This document shows positions 8,760 through 17,772 of a DNA stretch of 64,000 nucleotides, piece after piece. The translations under genes and the position numbers were made by a program. The stretch comes from Longimicrobiales bacterium (lineage in GTDB: Bacteria > Gemmatimonadota > Gemmatimonadetes > Longimicrobiales > Gaopeijiaceae), in contig JANQRP010000007.1 of NCBI GenBank assembly GCA_028284495.1, positions 62,001 through 126,000 on the forward strand, given 5' to 3'. The notes beneath the pieces are model-generated. The model had not been told where the DNA came from. It did not search any database and saw only the letters and a program-made list of their open reading frames with translations. How positions within the stretch are numbered: position 1 is the first letter of the stretch; every line of letters starts with the position of its first letter.

Positions 8760-11258
8760 ATGCACATCGTCCGCACCGCCGTTCGAAAGCTCGGCCAGTC
8801 TCCCTTCGTAACGCTCGTGGCGGTCGCATCGCTGGCGCTCGGGATCGGCGCCAACGCCGCGATCTTCTCGATCTTCGACCAGATCCTTCTCCGCGGCCTG
8901 CCCGTGGCCGAGCCCGACCGGCTCGTGAATCTGGAGGCGCCGTCCCCGAAGCCGGGCTCTCAGTCCTGTGGCAACGAGGGCGGCTGCGACGAGGTCTTCA
9001 GCTATCCCATGCTGAAGGACCTGCAGGCGGCGGAAACCGGGTTCGCGTCGATCGCCGGCCACGTCGGATTCGGCGCGAACATCGCGTCCGGCGAGGAGAC
9101 GGTCGCGGGTAGCGGGACGTTCGTCACCGGCTCCTACTTCGGTACGCTCGGTGTCCGTCCGGAACTCGGCCGCCTGCTCGACGAGGGGGACGAAGGAGAG
9201 CCCGGCGAAAACTACGTCGTCGTGCTCGGCTACGACTTCTGGCATGGTCGGCTCGGCGCGGACCCCTCGATCCTGAACCGCGAGCTGATGATCAACGGTC
9301 AGCCCATGACGGTCGTCGGCGTCGCGCAGAAGGGGTTCGCGGGCACGTCGCTCGGCACCCAGCCGGACGTGTACGCCCCGATCTCCATGCGCCCGATCCT
9401 GAGCTCGGGCTGGACCGGGCTCGAGGACCGCCGAAGCTACTGGGTCTACGTGTTCGCGCGTCTCGCCCCCGGCGTGAGTCTCGACGCAGCGCGCGAGCGG
9501 ACGCAGACGTTCTACACCAGCGTGATCCGGGACGTCGAGGCACCGCTCAACCAGGGCATCCCGGACGAGATGTACCAGCGGTTTCTCGAGAAGCCGATCG
9601 TGCTCGTGCCCGGACAGCTCGGCCAGAGCTCGATTCACGACGACGCCGCGACGCCGCTCACCCTGCTGCTGGTCGTGACGGGCGTCGTGCTGCTCATCGC
9701 GTGCGCGAACGTCGCGAACCTCATGCTCGCCCGCGCGGCCCGGCGGGAAGGCGAGGTCGCCGTGCGCTCGTCACTCGGTGCATCGCGGGGCCGACTCGTC
9801 CTGGAGGTGCTCTCCGAGGCGTTCGGCATGGCCGTACTGGGAGGCGTGGCCGCGATCGGCGTGGCCTGGCTGACCATCACGCTCCTCCTCGGCTTCATGC
9901 CGGACGGTGTCGAGAGCATCATGCGGTTCGAGTTCGGAGCGGGCCTGTTCGTGTTCATCGGAGTGGCCACCGTGGTGGCCGGGCTGGCGTTCGGTACCTT
10001 CCCCGCCCTCCACTCCACCCGTTCGGAGCTGCTCGCGCTCGTGAAGACACAGGGCTCGCGGTCGTCGGGCAGCAAGGTGAGCAGCCGATTCCGGGCGTCT
10101 CTGGTGACCGGTCAGGTGGCGCTCTCGATGATGCTGCTCGTGACGGCCGGGCTGTTCCTGAAGAGCCTCGCAAACGTGTCTCGCGTCGAGATCGGGATGG
10201 ACCCGACCGACGTCCTGACCTTCGAACTGAACCCGCAGCGGAACGGATACACACCCGAGGAACGGCAGTCGTTCTACACCCGCGTCGAGGAGAGCCTGGC
10301 TGCCATCCCGGGGGTCCAGTCGGTCACGGCCGCCATGGTGCCGGCGCTGAGCGGCAGTTCGTGGGGGACCGACGTGCAGGTGCAGGGACTCGAGCCCGAG
10401 GTGGGTCGCGACATGAACTCGCGCCTCAACTACATCGGCGCCGGCTACTTCTCGAAAATGGGCGTCGCGCTGCTCGAGGGTCGCGAGTTCACCGATTCGG
10501 ACCGGGAGGGCGCCCTCGACGTCATGGTCGTGAACGAGGCGTTCCTGGAGAAGTTCGACATCCCGCGCGCCACGGCCGTCGGCACCATGGTCGGCCGGTC
10601 GACCGCCGAAGGTCCCGACCACCAGATCGTGGGTGTCGTCCCGAACACCAAGTACGCGAACGTGAAGGATTCGGTCGGCGCCGTCTTCTTCACCCCCTAC
10701 ATGCAGAACGCCGGGCTCAACGGCCTGCACTTCTACGTCCGCTCCGGCGGCGACCCGGCGGCCGTGGCCGCGGCAGTGCCGTCCGCGCTACGGGAACTCG
10801 ACCCCAACCTGCCGGTCGAGGGGCTGCGCCGATTCGAGGAGGCGATCCGCGAGAACGTCTTCCTGGACCGCATGATGAGCATGATGGCGGGCGCCTTCGC
10901 CGGTCTCGCCACACTGCTCGCCGCCGTGGGGCTCTACGGGGTGCTCGCGTACTCGGTCGGGCAGCGGACGCGCGAGATCGGGGTTCGTATGGCGCTGGGT
11001 GCGCAGCGCGGCCAGGTGCGCGCGATGGTCATCCGTCAGATGGCCCGCATGGCGATCATCGGGTCGCTCGTCGGCGCCGCCCTCGCGATCTGGATCGGCC
11101 GATCCGCGCAGACCCTGCTCTACGAACTGGGCGGAACCGACCCCATCGTCATGGCGCTCGCCGGGCTGCTGCTCGGAGGGGTAGCGATCGCGGCCGGCTA
11201 CTTCCCGGCGCGCCGGGCCTCGAGGGTGGATCCGCTGGAGGCGCTCCGGTACGAGTAG
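8760..11258 (+). CDS. MacB/FtsX-type orphan ABC permease (ADOP family)
   Basis: An 832-residue permease with duplicated MacB periplasmic domain plus FtsX halves, the architecture called acidobacterial duplicated orphan permease. The first TM segment lies in VAVASLALGIGANAAIF at residues 20-36 and is followed by a periplasmic domain. A three-helix FtsX block begins at LLLVVTGVVLLIACANVANLML, and a second periplasmic plus FtsX half ends in RRASRVDPLEALRYE. No ATPase is encoded alongside, as is usual for this family. It should sit in the inner membrane and move or sense envelope substrates mechanically; cargo is unknown. Unlike the second copy at 38406-41081 it has no PadR neighbour and lacks the N-terminal prefix domain. 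The 166 bases upstream hold no recognisable gene. Confidence 0.9.
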   Translation: MHIVRTAVRKLGQSPFVTLVAVASLALGIGANAAIFSIFDQILLRGLPVAEPDRLVNLEAPSPKPGSQSCGNEGGCDEVFSYPMLKDLQAAETGFASIAGHVGFGANIASGEETVAGSGTFVTGSYFGTLGVRPELGRLLDEGDEGEPGENYVVVLGYDFWHGRLGADPSILNRELMINGQPMTVVGVAQKGFAGTSLGTQPDVYAPISMRPILSSGWTGLEDRRSYWVYVFARLAPGVSLDAARERTQTFYTSVIRDVEAPLNQGIPDEMYQRFLEKPIVLVPGQLGQSSIHDDAATPLTLLLVVTGVVLLIACANVANLMLARAARREGEVAVRSSLGASRGRLVLEVLSEAFGMAVLGGVAAIGVAWLTITLLLGFMPDGVESIMRFEFGAGLFVFIGVATVVAGLAFGTFPALHSTRSELLALVKTQGSRSSGSKVSSRFRASLVTGQVALSMMLLVTAGLFLKSLANVSRVEIGMDPTDVLTFELNPQRNGYTPEERQSFYTRVEESLAAIPGVQSVTAAMVPALSGSSWGTDVQVQGLEPEVGRDMNSRLNYIGAGYFSKMGVALLEGREFTDSDREGALDVMVVNEAFLEKFDIPRATAVGTMVGRSTAEGPDHQIVGVVPNTKYANVKDSVGAVFFTPYMQNAGLNGLHFYVRSGGDPAAVAAAVPSALRELDPNLPVEGLRRFEEAIRENVFLDRMMSMMAGAFAGLATLLAAVGLYGVLAYSVGQRTREIGVRMALGAQRGQVRAMVIRQMARMAIIGSLVGAALAIWIGRSAQTLLYELGGTDPIVMALAGLLLGGVAIAAGYFPARRASRVDPLEALRYE

Positions 11259-11280
11259 GTCGCCGTCGCTTGCGGCAGAA

Positions 11281-11301
11281 ATGTCGTTCTCTACATAGTA
11301 G
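11281..11301. promoter_or_regulatory. Possible operator: ATGT-N8-ACAT with overlapping CTAC-ATA-GTAG palindrome
   Basis: The sequence has ATGT at 11281, eight bases, then ACAT ending at 11296, which is the spacing reported for PadR-type operators. It overlaps a perfect CTAC-ATA-GTAG inverted repeat at 11291-11301. The patch is AT-rich compared with its surroundings and lies about 60 bases upstream of the alpha/beta hydrolase start, between it and the orphan permease stop. The regulator and even the site itself are inferred. Confidence 0.3.
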
Positions 11302-11362
11302 GACGGTCGCGGCTTCCTGCGGGGCAGTCGCCGGAGAGCGGACACGAGCGGCGGGGTGGCGG

Positions 11363-12283
11363 ATGGGCGGGACCGTGGGATCGGCGGCGGGGCGCGCGAC
11401 TGTGCGCCCGCGCGGCACGAAGGTGACGCGCCTCGCGCCGCTCGCGCTGCTCGGGGCGTTCGCGGCGGGCGGCGGGTGTGACCGGGCCGCCGACGCCGGG
11501 CCGCTCGATCCCGCCCCACCCACCTCGGGCTGGTTCGCGAGCGGATCCGACAGCCTCCACTACGCCCTCGACCTCCCGATCGGGACCGACCCGGCCCCGG
11601 CGTTCGTCCTCGTCCATGGCTCGGGGCGCCAGACGAAGGAGTACAATCGGGTCGTATCGGAGCCGCTCCTGCGCGCTGGGTTCGTCGTGCTCCGCTACGA
11701 CAAGCGGGGCACGGGGCTCTCGTCGGGGCAGTACGTCGGCGTGGGCACGGACAACTCCCCTACGGTGATTCCGCAGCTCGCCTCCGACGCGCTCGCCGCG
11801 GTCGAGGTCCTCCGATCGCATCCGCGCGTCGACCCGTCGCGCATCGGACTCGTGGGGGTGAGCCAGGCGGGCTGGATCGTGCCGGAGGCGATGTCACGTT
11901 CGAACGTCCTCGCGTGGAGCCTCCTCTGGGTCGGCCCGACGGTGTCGGTGGGCGAGGAGATCTACTACAGCCGGCTGGCGGACGGCACCGACGTGCCCTT
12001 CGACGAGTTGTCGGACAGCCTCGCCGCATACTCGGGTCCGCGGGGCCATGACCCGAGGCCGGCCCTCGCGACGATCGACGCGCCGGGGCTGTGGATGTTC
12101 GGCGCCGACGACCGGAGCATCCCCACCCGCGAGAGCGAGCGGATCCTGGCCGACCTGGCGGCGGCCGGCCGGCCCTTCGACTGGATCACCTACCCGGGCG
12201 CCGGGCACTGCCTCTCGTGCGGCGATCACGCGCTCGCCGCCGACGCGAACGCCTGGCTGCGGGAGCGCCGGATTCTGCCGTAG
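11363..12283 (+). CDS. Secreted alpha/beta hydrolase (lipoprotein)
   Basis: A 306-residue protein from the ATG at 11363. A GTG at 11423 would give a more compact signal peptide, and the true start could be either. The signal ends in A-G-G-G-C, so lipidation is likely. The alpha/beta-hydrolase fold shows the oxyanion-hole segment FVLVHGSGRQ, the YDKRGTGLS strand, the nucleophile elbow G-V-S-Q-A-G, the acid in MFGADDRSIP and the base in GAGHCLSCG. This pattern is that of the secreted hydrolase group related to BAAT or dienelactone hydrolases and S9-like esterases. The substrate is unknown; an ester or peptide is likely. It sits alone between the orphan permease and the GGT-like gene. Confidence 0.82.
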   Translation: MGGTVGSAAGRATVRPRGTKVTRLAPLALLGAFAAGGGCDRAADAGPLDPAPPTSGWFASGSDSLHYALDLPIGTDPAPAFVLVHGSGRQTKEYNRVVSEPLLRAGFVVLRYDKRGTGLSSGQYVGVGTDNSPTVIPQLASDALAAVEVLRSHPRVDPSRIGLVGVSQAGWIVPEAMSRSNVLAWSLLWVGPTVSVGEEIYYSRLADGTDVPFDELSDSLAAYSGPRGHDPRPALATIDAPGLWMFGADDRSIPTRESERILADLAAAGRPFDWITYPGAGHCLSCGDHALAADANAWLRERRILP

Positions 12284-12369
12284 GGGTGCCCGGGACCCGA
12301 CGGCGTCCTACTCTTCGGCCCGTGGAGCGGGTCTCCGCCCGACGCCCCCCCCGACCGCAGCCGACCGCC

Positions 12370-14100
12370 ATGACCTCCCACCCCCCAGCCGCCGCTCCCC
12401 TGCTCCGCATTCCCGTCTCCCGCGGCCTGCCGGTAGTGCTCGCGCTGGCGGCGGCGGCCGCGACCTCCACTCCGGCCGACGCGCAGAGCGTACGGCAGAG
12501 CGGTCGGGCGGCTGCGGGGATGGTCAGTACCGCGCACCCTCTCGCCACGGAGGCCGGCGTGCGGATGCTCGAGCTAGGGGGCAACGCGGCCGACGCCGCG
12601 GTGGCGGCCGGATTCGCCGTCGCGGTCGTCGAACCGACCATGAACTCGATCGGCGGGCGCAATCAGATCCTGCTCCGGACCGGGGATGGCCGCGTGTTCG
12701 GGATCGACGGCACGACGCAGGCGCCGTGGGACTACGACCCGGAGACGGCGGAGCGGGCATCGTACGGCTACGCGGTGATCGGGATTCCCGGCGCCGCCGC
12801 GGGGCTGCTTCGGCTCCATGCGGACCACGGGTCACTCCCGCTGGCGACCATCATGGCACCGGCCATCGACTTCGCCGAGAACGGCTTCCGCGTGCTGCCG
12901 GCCGACGCCGCCCGCCAGGCGTCCGCCGCGGAGGAGGCGCTCCAGTTCCCGGGTACGGCAGCCGCCTACTACCGACCGGACGGGAGCCCGTACCGCGCGG
13001 GCGACATCCTCGTCCAGCCCGACTACGCCGAGACGCTCCGGAAGGTCGTGGCGGGTGGGCACGACGCGTTCTATCGAGGTGAGATCGCCGAGGCGATGGC
13101 GGCGGACCTCCAGGCGAACGACGCACCGATCGACCTCGACGACCTCGCGCAGTACACGGCGGAAGACAGCCGCGTCGTGCTCGGCAGCTATCGCGGCTAC
13201 GATCTGATCGGCACCGACGTCCCGGCTGCCGGCGTCCTCGTCATCCAGGCGCTGCAGATCATGGAGAACTTCGAGCCGGCGGGAATGTCGGAGGCCGAGT
13301 GGTTCGCCGTCACGGGTCAGGCGCTCGACATTGCGTCGGGCGAGCTCCGGGGGCTCGGGTCCGACACGGCCACCGCCCGCGCGACGTCGAGGGAGCACGC
13401 CGCGGCAATGGCCGAGCGGATCGTGTCGCCGGTCGCTGCGGGAGCGCGGAGTGGCGCGGTCGACCCTGGGCCGCGCGCGGCCCGATCCGTCGCGACGCGT
13501 GCCGAGGACGACGGGCTCGCGCACGACCCGGCGCACACTCTGGGCCACACGACGCACCTCTCCACCGCGGATGCCGACGGCATGGTGGTATCGCTCACTC
13601 AGACCCTCGGACCCAACATGGGGTCGAAGGTCGTAACTCCCGGACTAGGATTTCTTTATGCCTCCACGCTGGGAGGCTACCTGAGCTCTGTCGACGAGCC
13701 GGGAGAGCGCGCGCGTTCGAATATCGCGCCGTTCCTGGTCGCCCGGGATGGCGAGGTGGTGCTCGTGCTCGGCGCTGCGGGCGGAGGCATGATTCCGCCG
13801 GCCGTCGTCCATGCCGTCACCCGCGTGGTCGACTTCGGGATGGACCTCCCCGAGGCGCTCGAAGCACCCCGAGCGGTCGGTGGGTTCGACGGCCCGCTCC
13901 GGGTCGAGACGTCCCCGATGATCGGGTGGACGGAGTCCGAGCTGGCGGAGATGCGCGCCCTCGGCATCGAGGTGGAGGAAGTGGATCGCTCGAGTGCATT
14001 CGGACGCGTGCACGGAATCCAGTGGGACCCGGCGACCGGGACGTGGATCGGGGCCGCCGACCCGGACTGGGAGGGCGTTGCGCGCGGGCCCGGCGGGTGA
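12370..14100 (+). CDS. Gamma-glutamyltransferase-like Ntn hydrolase, secreted
   Basis: A 576-residue protein with a signal peptide ending around P-A-D-A-Q. It follows the gamma-glutamyltranspeptidase fold: GMVSTAHPLATEAGVRMLELGGNAADAAVA at the N-terminus and the autoprocessing threonine in HTTHLSTADADG (Thr394), which would start the small subunit. A glycine-rich loop GAAGGGMIP follows, then an EALEAPRA segment. It should be a self-cleaving periplasmic heterodimer. However, the arginine that holds the gamma-glutamyl carboxylate in classical GGT (IDFRE...AP) is replaced (IDGTTQAP), and the paired serines of the SSMSPT segment read S-N-I-A-P. The reaction may therefore be on another amide, as in cephalosporin-acylase-like relatives. 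The call as family member is firm; the GGT activity is not. Confidence 0.82.
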   Translation: MTSHPPAAAPLLRIPVSRGLPVVLALAAAAATSTPADAQSVRQSGRAAAGMVSTAHPLATEAGVRMLELGGNAADAAVAAGFAVAVVEPTMNSIGGRNQILLRTGDGRVFGIDGTTQAPWDYDPETAERASYGYAVIGIPGAAAGLLRLHADHGSLPLATIMAPAIDFAENGFRVLPADAARQASAAEEALQFPGTAAAYYRPDGSPYRAGDILVQPDYAETLRKVVAGGHDAFYRGEIAEAMAADLQANDAPIDLDDLAQYTAEDSRVVLGSYRGYDLIGTDVPAAGVLVIQALQIMENFEPAGMSEAEWFAVTGQALDIASGELRGLGSDTATARATSREHAAAMAERIVSPVAAGARSGAVDPGPRAARSVATRAEDDGLAHDPAHTLGHTTHLSTADADGMVVSLTQTLGPNMGSKVVTPGLGFLYASTLGGYLSSVDEPGERARSNIAPFLVARDGEVVLVLGAAGGGMIPPAVVHAVTRVVDFGMDLPEALEAPRAVGGFDGPLRVETSPMIGWTESELAEMRALGIEVEEVDRSSAFGRVHGIQWDPATGTWIGAADPDWEGVARGPGG

Positions 14101-14135
14101 GCGGATGACCCATGATCGGATGGGCCCCTGATCGG

Positions 14136-14978
14136 ATGGTCCAGAGGCTCGCCCGCGTCGTCACGGGCCTGTCGCTCGTCCTAGCGGGGGCGTCGTCTGC
14201 CGCGTGCTCGGCCACGGGTGCGGCGCCGCCCGGGATGAACCTGCCCCCCCGCCCCATCGGAGCACCCACGGGTTCCGAGTTCGCCGCCTCGATCGTCGGG
14301 CTGGATCTCGAGCAGCGCGACGCGCGGATCGTCGACGAGGTGCTCCGCGGCAATGTCCCCGACCGGCTCCGGACGCTCTCGAAGGTACGGGTCGAGACGG
14401 ACGGGATCGCCGTCGAGTTCTGGGTCACGCCCGACTACCTCGCCGTCGGATCCGACGCGGACCATCTCCTCGCACCGATGACCCCGCGGGCCGCGCAGGC
14501 CGTCGCCGATCGTCTCGGCATGTCCCTTCCGACGCCCTTGATGGTGGACGCGATCTGGGCAGCAGCCGAGGTGAAGCTGACCCCCGCCCCCATCCCGCCG
14601 AGCCCGGAGATGGCGACCGTACCGGTGTTCGAACGGCACTCCGACTCGGTCCGGGCGCAGCGGGCGGCCGCCGCCGCGGCCCCGTCCGCGCTGACCGCGG
14701 GCCACAAGAAGGACGTCGTCGTCACCCCCGAGCTCGCGTCCAACCCCGGCCGTGTGGCGATCTACGGATGGCACGAGCCGGACGGCGAGCCCATCCAGCC
14801 GCTCTACCTCGGCCACTCCGACCGGTGGGTCGACTACAGCCACGGCATCCGCCTCGTCGCAGGAACGGTGGAGGTGTCCGGGACACCGATGGACCTCGGC
14901 ACGCTGCTCCGTGACGCCAGCCTGGCGCCCCTCCTGAGCCACGAGGGCGTCTTCACGGGGTGGCCGCAGTACGAGTGA
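14136..14978 (+). CDS. Conserved lipoprotein of unknown function
   Basis: A 280-residue protein starting at the ATG at 14136, chosen because it gives a compact signal ending in A-S-S-A-A-C; an in-frame ATG at 14112 would add eight residues. After a proline-rich stretch it has a distinctive conserved-looking body: LAPMTPRAAQAVADRLG, LPTPLMVDAIWAAAEVKL, GHKKDVVVTPEL, and an ending GEPIQPLYLGHSDRWVDYSHGIRLV. The His/Asp/Tyr-rich C-terminal half (GWHEPDG, GHSDRW, DYSHG) looks catalytic or carbohydrate/peptide binding. I do not recognise a named family and give no function. It begins 35 bases after the GGT-like gene and is probably in the same transcript. Confidence 0.75.
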   Translation: MVQRLARVVTGLSLVLAGASSAACSATGAAPPGMNLPPRPIGAPTGSEFAASIVGLDLEQRDARIVDEVLRGNVPDRLRTLSKVRVETDGIAVEFWVTPDYLAVGSDADHLLAPMTPRAAQAVADRLGMSLPTPLMVDAIWAAAEVKLTPAPIPPSPEMATVPVFERHSDSVRAQRAAAAAAPSALTAGHKKDVVVTPELASNPGRVAIYGWHEPDGEPIQPLYLGHSDRWVDYSHGIRLVAGTVEVSGTPMDLGTLLRDASLAPLLSHEGVFTGWPQYE

Positions 14979-15037
14979 GTCGGCCGGTCGGCTAGATTCC
15001 TTCACACACGCACCCCCACCCCGACGGGAAGCCACCG

Positions 15038-15301
15038 ATGTCCGACCGCAAGGAGAAGATCCAGAGCCTGCTCGAACGCCTCGAGACCGAGCGCGATGAA
15101 CTCAAGGTGAAGTTCGGGCTCGCAAAGCTCGAGGCTCGGGAGGAGTGGCAGGAGGTTCAGGGGAAGCTCGATCGGCTCCGGGGGCGCCTGAAGGTCCTCC
15201 GGGACGAAGCGGGCGACGCGAGCGACGACGTCGGCGCCGCGCTCGAGATGCTCGGTGGCGAGATTCGCGAGGGCTTCAGCCGGATACGGAAGCTCTTCTG
15301 A
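15038..15301 (+). CDS. Small coiled-coil protein
   Basis: An 87-residue protein with no signal peptide or membrane segment. Residues 5-55 are highly charged with Leu/Ile at heptad spacing (LLERLETERDELKVKFG and then RLRGRLKVLRDE), indicating a long helix or coiled coil. The C-terminus has EMLGGEIREGFSRIRKLF, an amphipathic helix. Length and composition resemble small stress-associated or YtxH/apolipoprotein-like helical proteins, but no function can be assigned. It is the last plus-strand gene before a convergent pair. Confidence 0.7.
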   Translation: MSDRKEKIQSLLERLETERDELKVKFGLAKLEAREEWQEVQGKLDRLRGRLKVLRDEAGDASDDVGAALEMLGGEIREGFSRIRKLF

Positions 15302-15329
15302 AGCCTCTCCGGCCCGGACCGGGGCGTGT

Positions 15330-16028
15330 TCACCCCACGAGGATGCGACCCAGCCACGCCGGGTAGCCATACGACCGCTCGGAGTCGAGCATCCCGCCGA
15401 ACGGCGCTCCATCGAGCGCGCACGACACCATCGGCGTGAACTCGGCAGCGAGGTCGATGCCGGCTGGAAACGCCTCGAAGCCGAGCGTCCACCAGGGGCG
15501 ACCTCCGACGTCGAGGCGTGTGAGCTCGACTCCGATGCCGCGGTCCATCGGCATGGCCACATCGGCCACTTCGCGGTGCCGCCCGTCGGACGCGATGCGG
15601 AAGCGTCTGAGGAGTCGCCACTTCGACACCCGGACCGATCGATGGGTCGATGCGGCCGGCGTGACCTCGGCGGCGCCGACGCCATCACCGCCGCTCCACG
15701 ACCACTTGATCCACCGCTCCACCCGTCCGACCGCGACCGGCCCGAATCCGACGTCCGGTTCGAATCCGATCCGTCCCTTGAACTCGTCGCGCCACGCGGC
15801 GGCGTCGACCTCCCGCCTCGCCTTGATCCCGATGTCGTCGCGCCCGAGCACCGACAGGTAGGTGTCCACCCTCGGACGGTCGGGCCAGTCGCGACCGCCC
15901 GACGAATTCGTCCTCCCCGCGCCCTGGTCGGCCGACACCGAGGCATGCCGGAACCACTCGACCTCCGGACCCACGGGGTCGAGCGTGCCTTCGACGAACC
16001 AGCGGACCTCGAGGGAGGAGAAGTGCAT
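15330..16028 (-). CDS. Uncharacterised protein, possibly CYTH-like
   Basis: A 232-residue cytosolic protein starting at the ATG at 16028, two bases after the sulfatase stop, so the two form an operon. Features seen are EVRWFVEG at the N-terminus, RVDTYL, a GIKARREV strand, EFKGRIGF, a tryptophan-rich RWIKWSW segment and RGIGVELTRL late in the chain. The alternating charged strands (ExRWF, GIKxR, EFKGR) recall the beta-tunnel of CYTH/triphosphate-tunnel proteins, but the canonical ExExK start is not present, so this is only a suggestion. No close family is recognised. Confidence 0.65.
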   Translation of the reverse strand: MHFSSLEVRWFVEGTLDPVGPEVEWFRHASVSADQGAGRTNSSGGRDWPDRPRVDTYLSVLGRDDIGIKARREVDAAAWRDEFKGRIGFEPDVGFGPVAVGRVERWIKWSWSGGDGVGAAEVTPAASTHRSVRVSKWRLLRRFRIASDGRHREVADVAMPMDRGIGVELTRLDVGGRPWWTLGFEAFPAGIDLAAEFTPMVSCALDGAPFGGMLDSERSYGYPAWLGRILVG

Positions 16029-16030
16029 GG

Positions 16031-17638
16031 TCAGTGCGATGTGTGCCCCACCCGATCCTCCTCCGGGCGCCTCAGATTCTCCGGAGCGACGAACTCGCGA
16101 TGGGGGACGGGATCGATCTCGGGCACGTCGTACTGGACACGGAGTTCGGCGAGGCGCGACGTCAACTCCGCCACGACGTCCGTGTAGCGAGGGTCGTCGT
16201 ACACGCTCCTGAGCTCGTTCGGATCCCGCTCCAGGTCGTACAACTCCCACCCACCCTCCTCATAGAAGTGGATGAGCTTGTAGCGGTCGGTCCGCACCCC
16301 GTATTGCCGCCGGACCATGTGCCAGCCGGGGTACTCGAAGTACTGGTAGTAGATCGCGTCCCGCCATTCGACGTCCTCCCCGCGGAGCAGCGGTACGAAG
16401 CTCCGCCCCTGCATGCCGGCGTCGGGATCGACCCCGGCCGCGTCGAGCAGCGTCTGCGCGAAGTCGAGGTTCATGACGAGGTCGTGATTCACCGAGCCGG
16501 GCTCGACGACGCCCGGCCAGCGGACCAGCAGCGGAGTGCGCAGCGACTCCTCGTACATCCACCGCTTGTCGAACCACCCGTGGTCGCCGAGGAAGAAGCC
16601 CTGGTCCGAGGTGTAGACGACGATCGTCCGGTCGGCGAGACCCGAGGCCTCGAGGTGCGCGAGCAGGCGCGTGACGTTCGCGTCGACGGCCGCCACCGTA
16701 CGCATGTAGTCGGTCACGTAGCGCTGGTACTTCCACCGGGTCAGCGCCTCGCCCACGAGACTCATCGCCTCGAACTCGGCGTTTTCGGCGGCATACGCGG
16801 CATCCCACGCCCTCTGCTGGTCGGGGGTGAGGTTGTCCGGAGCCTCCAGCTTGAGATCACGCGGAAAGAGGTCGAGTTCGAGGGTCATCTCTGGCGTCCG
16901 GCCCGCGAACAGCCGGCCGGCGCCGTCGTCCCACATGGTGCCGGGCTCGGGCACCGGCGCGTCGCGGTACAGCTCGAGCTGGTCGGGGCCCGGGTCCCAG
17001 TACCGGTGGGCGGCATTGAACTGGACCATGGCCAGGAAGGGCGTATCGGCGTTCTCGGCCGACGCATCGATCCATTCCATCGCGCGGTCCGCGACGATGT
17101 CGGGCGTGTAGCCCTCCCACGACGCGGAGTCGGCGGCGGAGCGGAGCGTCGGGTTGTAGTACGGGCCCTGTCCGCGGAGGATCTCGTAGTGGTCGAAGAC
17201 CCGGGGCCCGGGGTCGGCCTTCAGATGCCACTTGCCGAAGATCGCCGTCCGGTACCCTGCCTCTCGGAGGAGCGCCGGAAAGGTGACGTGCGCGGGATGG
17301 AACTCCTCGGCGTTCGTCATCACGCCGTTGAGGTGTCCATACTGACCACTGAGCACGGTGGCACGACTCGGTGCGCAGATGGAGTTCGTGACGAACGCAT
17401 TCACGAACAGCATGCCGTCCGCCGCCAGCCGGTCCAGTCCGGGTGTGGCCGGGAGCTCGGCGCCGTACGCCAGGTGCTCGCGGTACGCGGAGAGCGCGTG
17501 CGCGGCGTGGTCGTCCGAGAAGACGAAGAGGATGTTGGGACGCGTATCGGGCTGCGTGCGCCCGCACCCGGCGGCACCGAGCGCGAGGACCATGAAAGCC
17601 GCGACCTCCCGGGCCTGAACACACTTCGGTCGTCGCAT
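16031..17638 (-). CDS. Sulfatase (formylglycine-dependent), lipoprotein
   Basis: A 535-residue protein with a lipoprotein signal ending in G-A-A-G-C. It has the alkaline-phosphatase-superfamily sulfatase fold: metal-binding NILFVFSDDHAA near residues 34-45, the catalytic C-A-P-S-R in SICAPSRATVLSG (Cys is the residue converted to formylglycine), GKWHLK, the YTSDQGFFLGDHGWFDKRWMYEE block and a C-terminal WELYDLERDPNE domain typical of DUF4976. It should cleave sulfate esters, perhaps from sulfated polysaccharides, in the periplasm. Cys-type sulfatases need a formylglycine-generating enzyme, which is not in this window. It is co-directional with the small downstream gene and divergent from the P-type ATPase. 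Confidence 0.92.
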   Translation of the reverse strand: MRRPKCVQAREVAAFMVLALGAAGCGRTQPDTRPNILFVFSDDHAAHALSAYREHLAYGAELPATPGLDRLAADGMLFVNAFVTNSICAPSRATVLSGQYGHLNGVMTNAEEFHPAHVTFPALLREAGYRTAIFGKWHLKADPGPRVFDHYEILRGQGPYYNPTLRSAADSASWEGYTPDIVADRAMEWIDASAENADTPFLAMVQFNAAHRYWDPGPDQLELYRDAPVPEPGTMWDDGAGRLFAGRTPEMTLELDLFPRDLKLEAPDNLTPDQQRAWDAAYAAENAEFEAMSLVGEALTRWKYQRYVTDYMRTVAAVDANVTRLLAHLEASGLADRTIVVYTSDQGFFLGDHGWFDKRWMYEESLRTPLLVRWPGVVEPGSVNHDLVMNLDFAQTLLDAAGVDPDAGMQGRSFVPLLRGEDVEWRDAIYYQYFEYPGWHMVRRQYGVRTDRYKLIHFYEEGGWELYDLERDPNELRSVYDDPRYTDVVAELTSRLAELRVQYDVPEIDPVPHREFVAPENLRRPEEDRVGHTSH

Positions 17639-17772
17639 TGCACCACCACTTGGAACAGGACTGAGCTCACCCGGGATTCTGTGGATGCACTGCGCGGTCG
17701 GCAACGCGCGCTCGAGGGACCCGCCGGCCCGAACGTCCCGCTTGCGGAGCCGCTGGCCCCGTCCGTAGTGAT

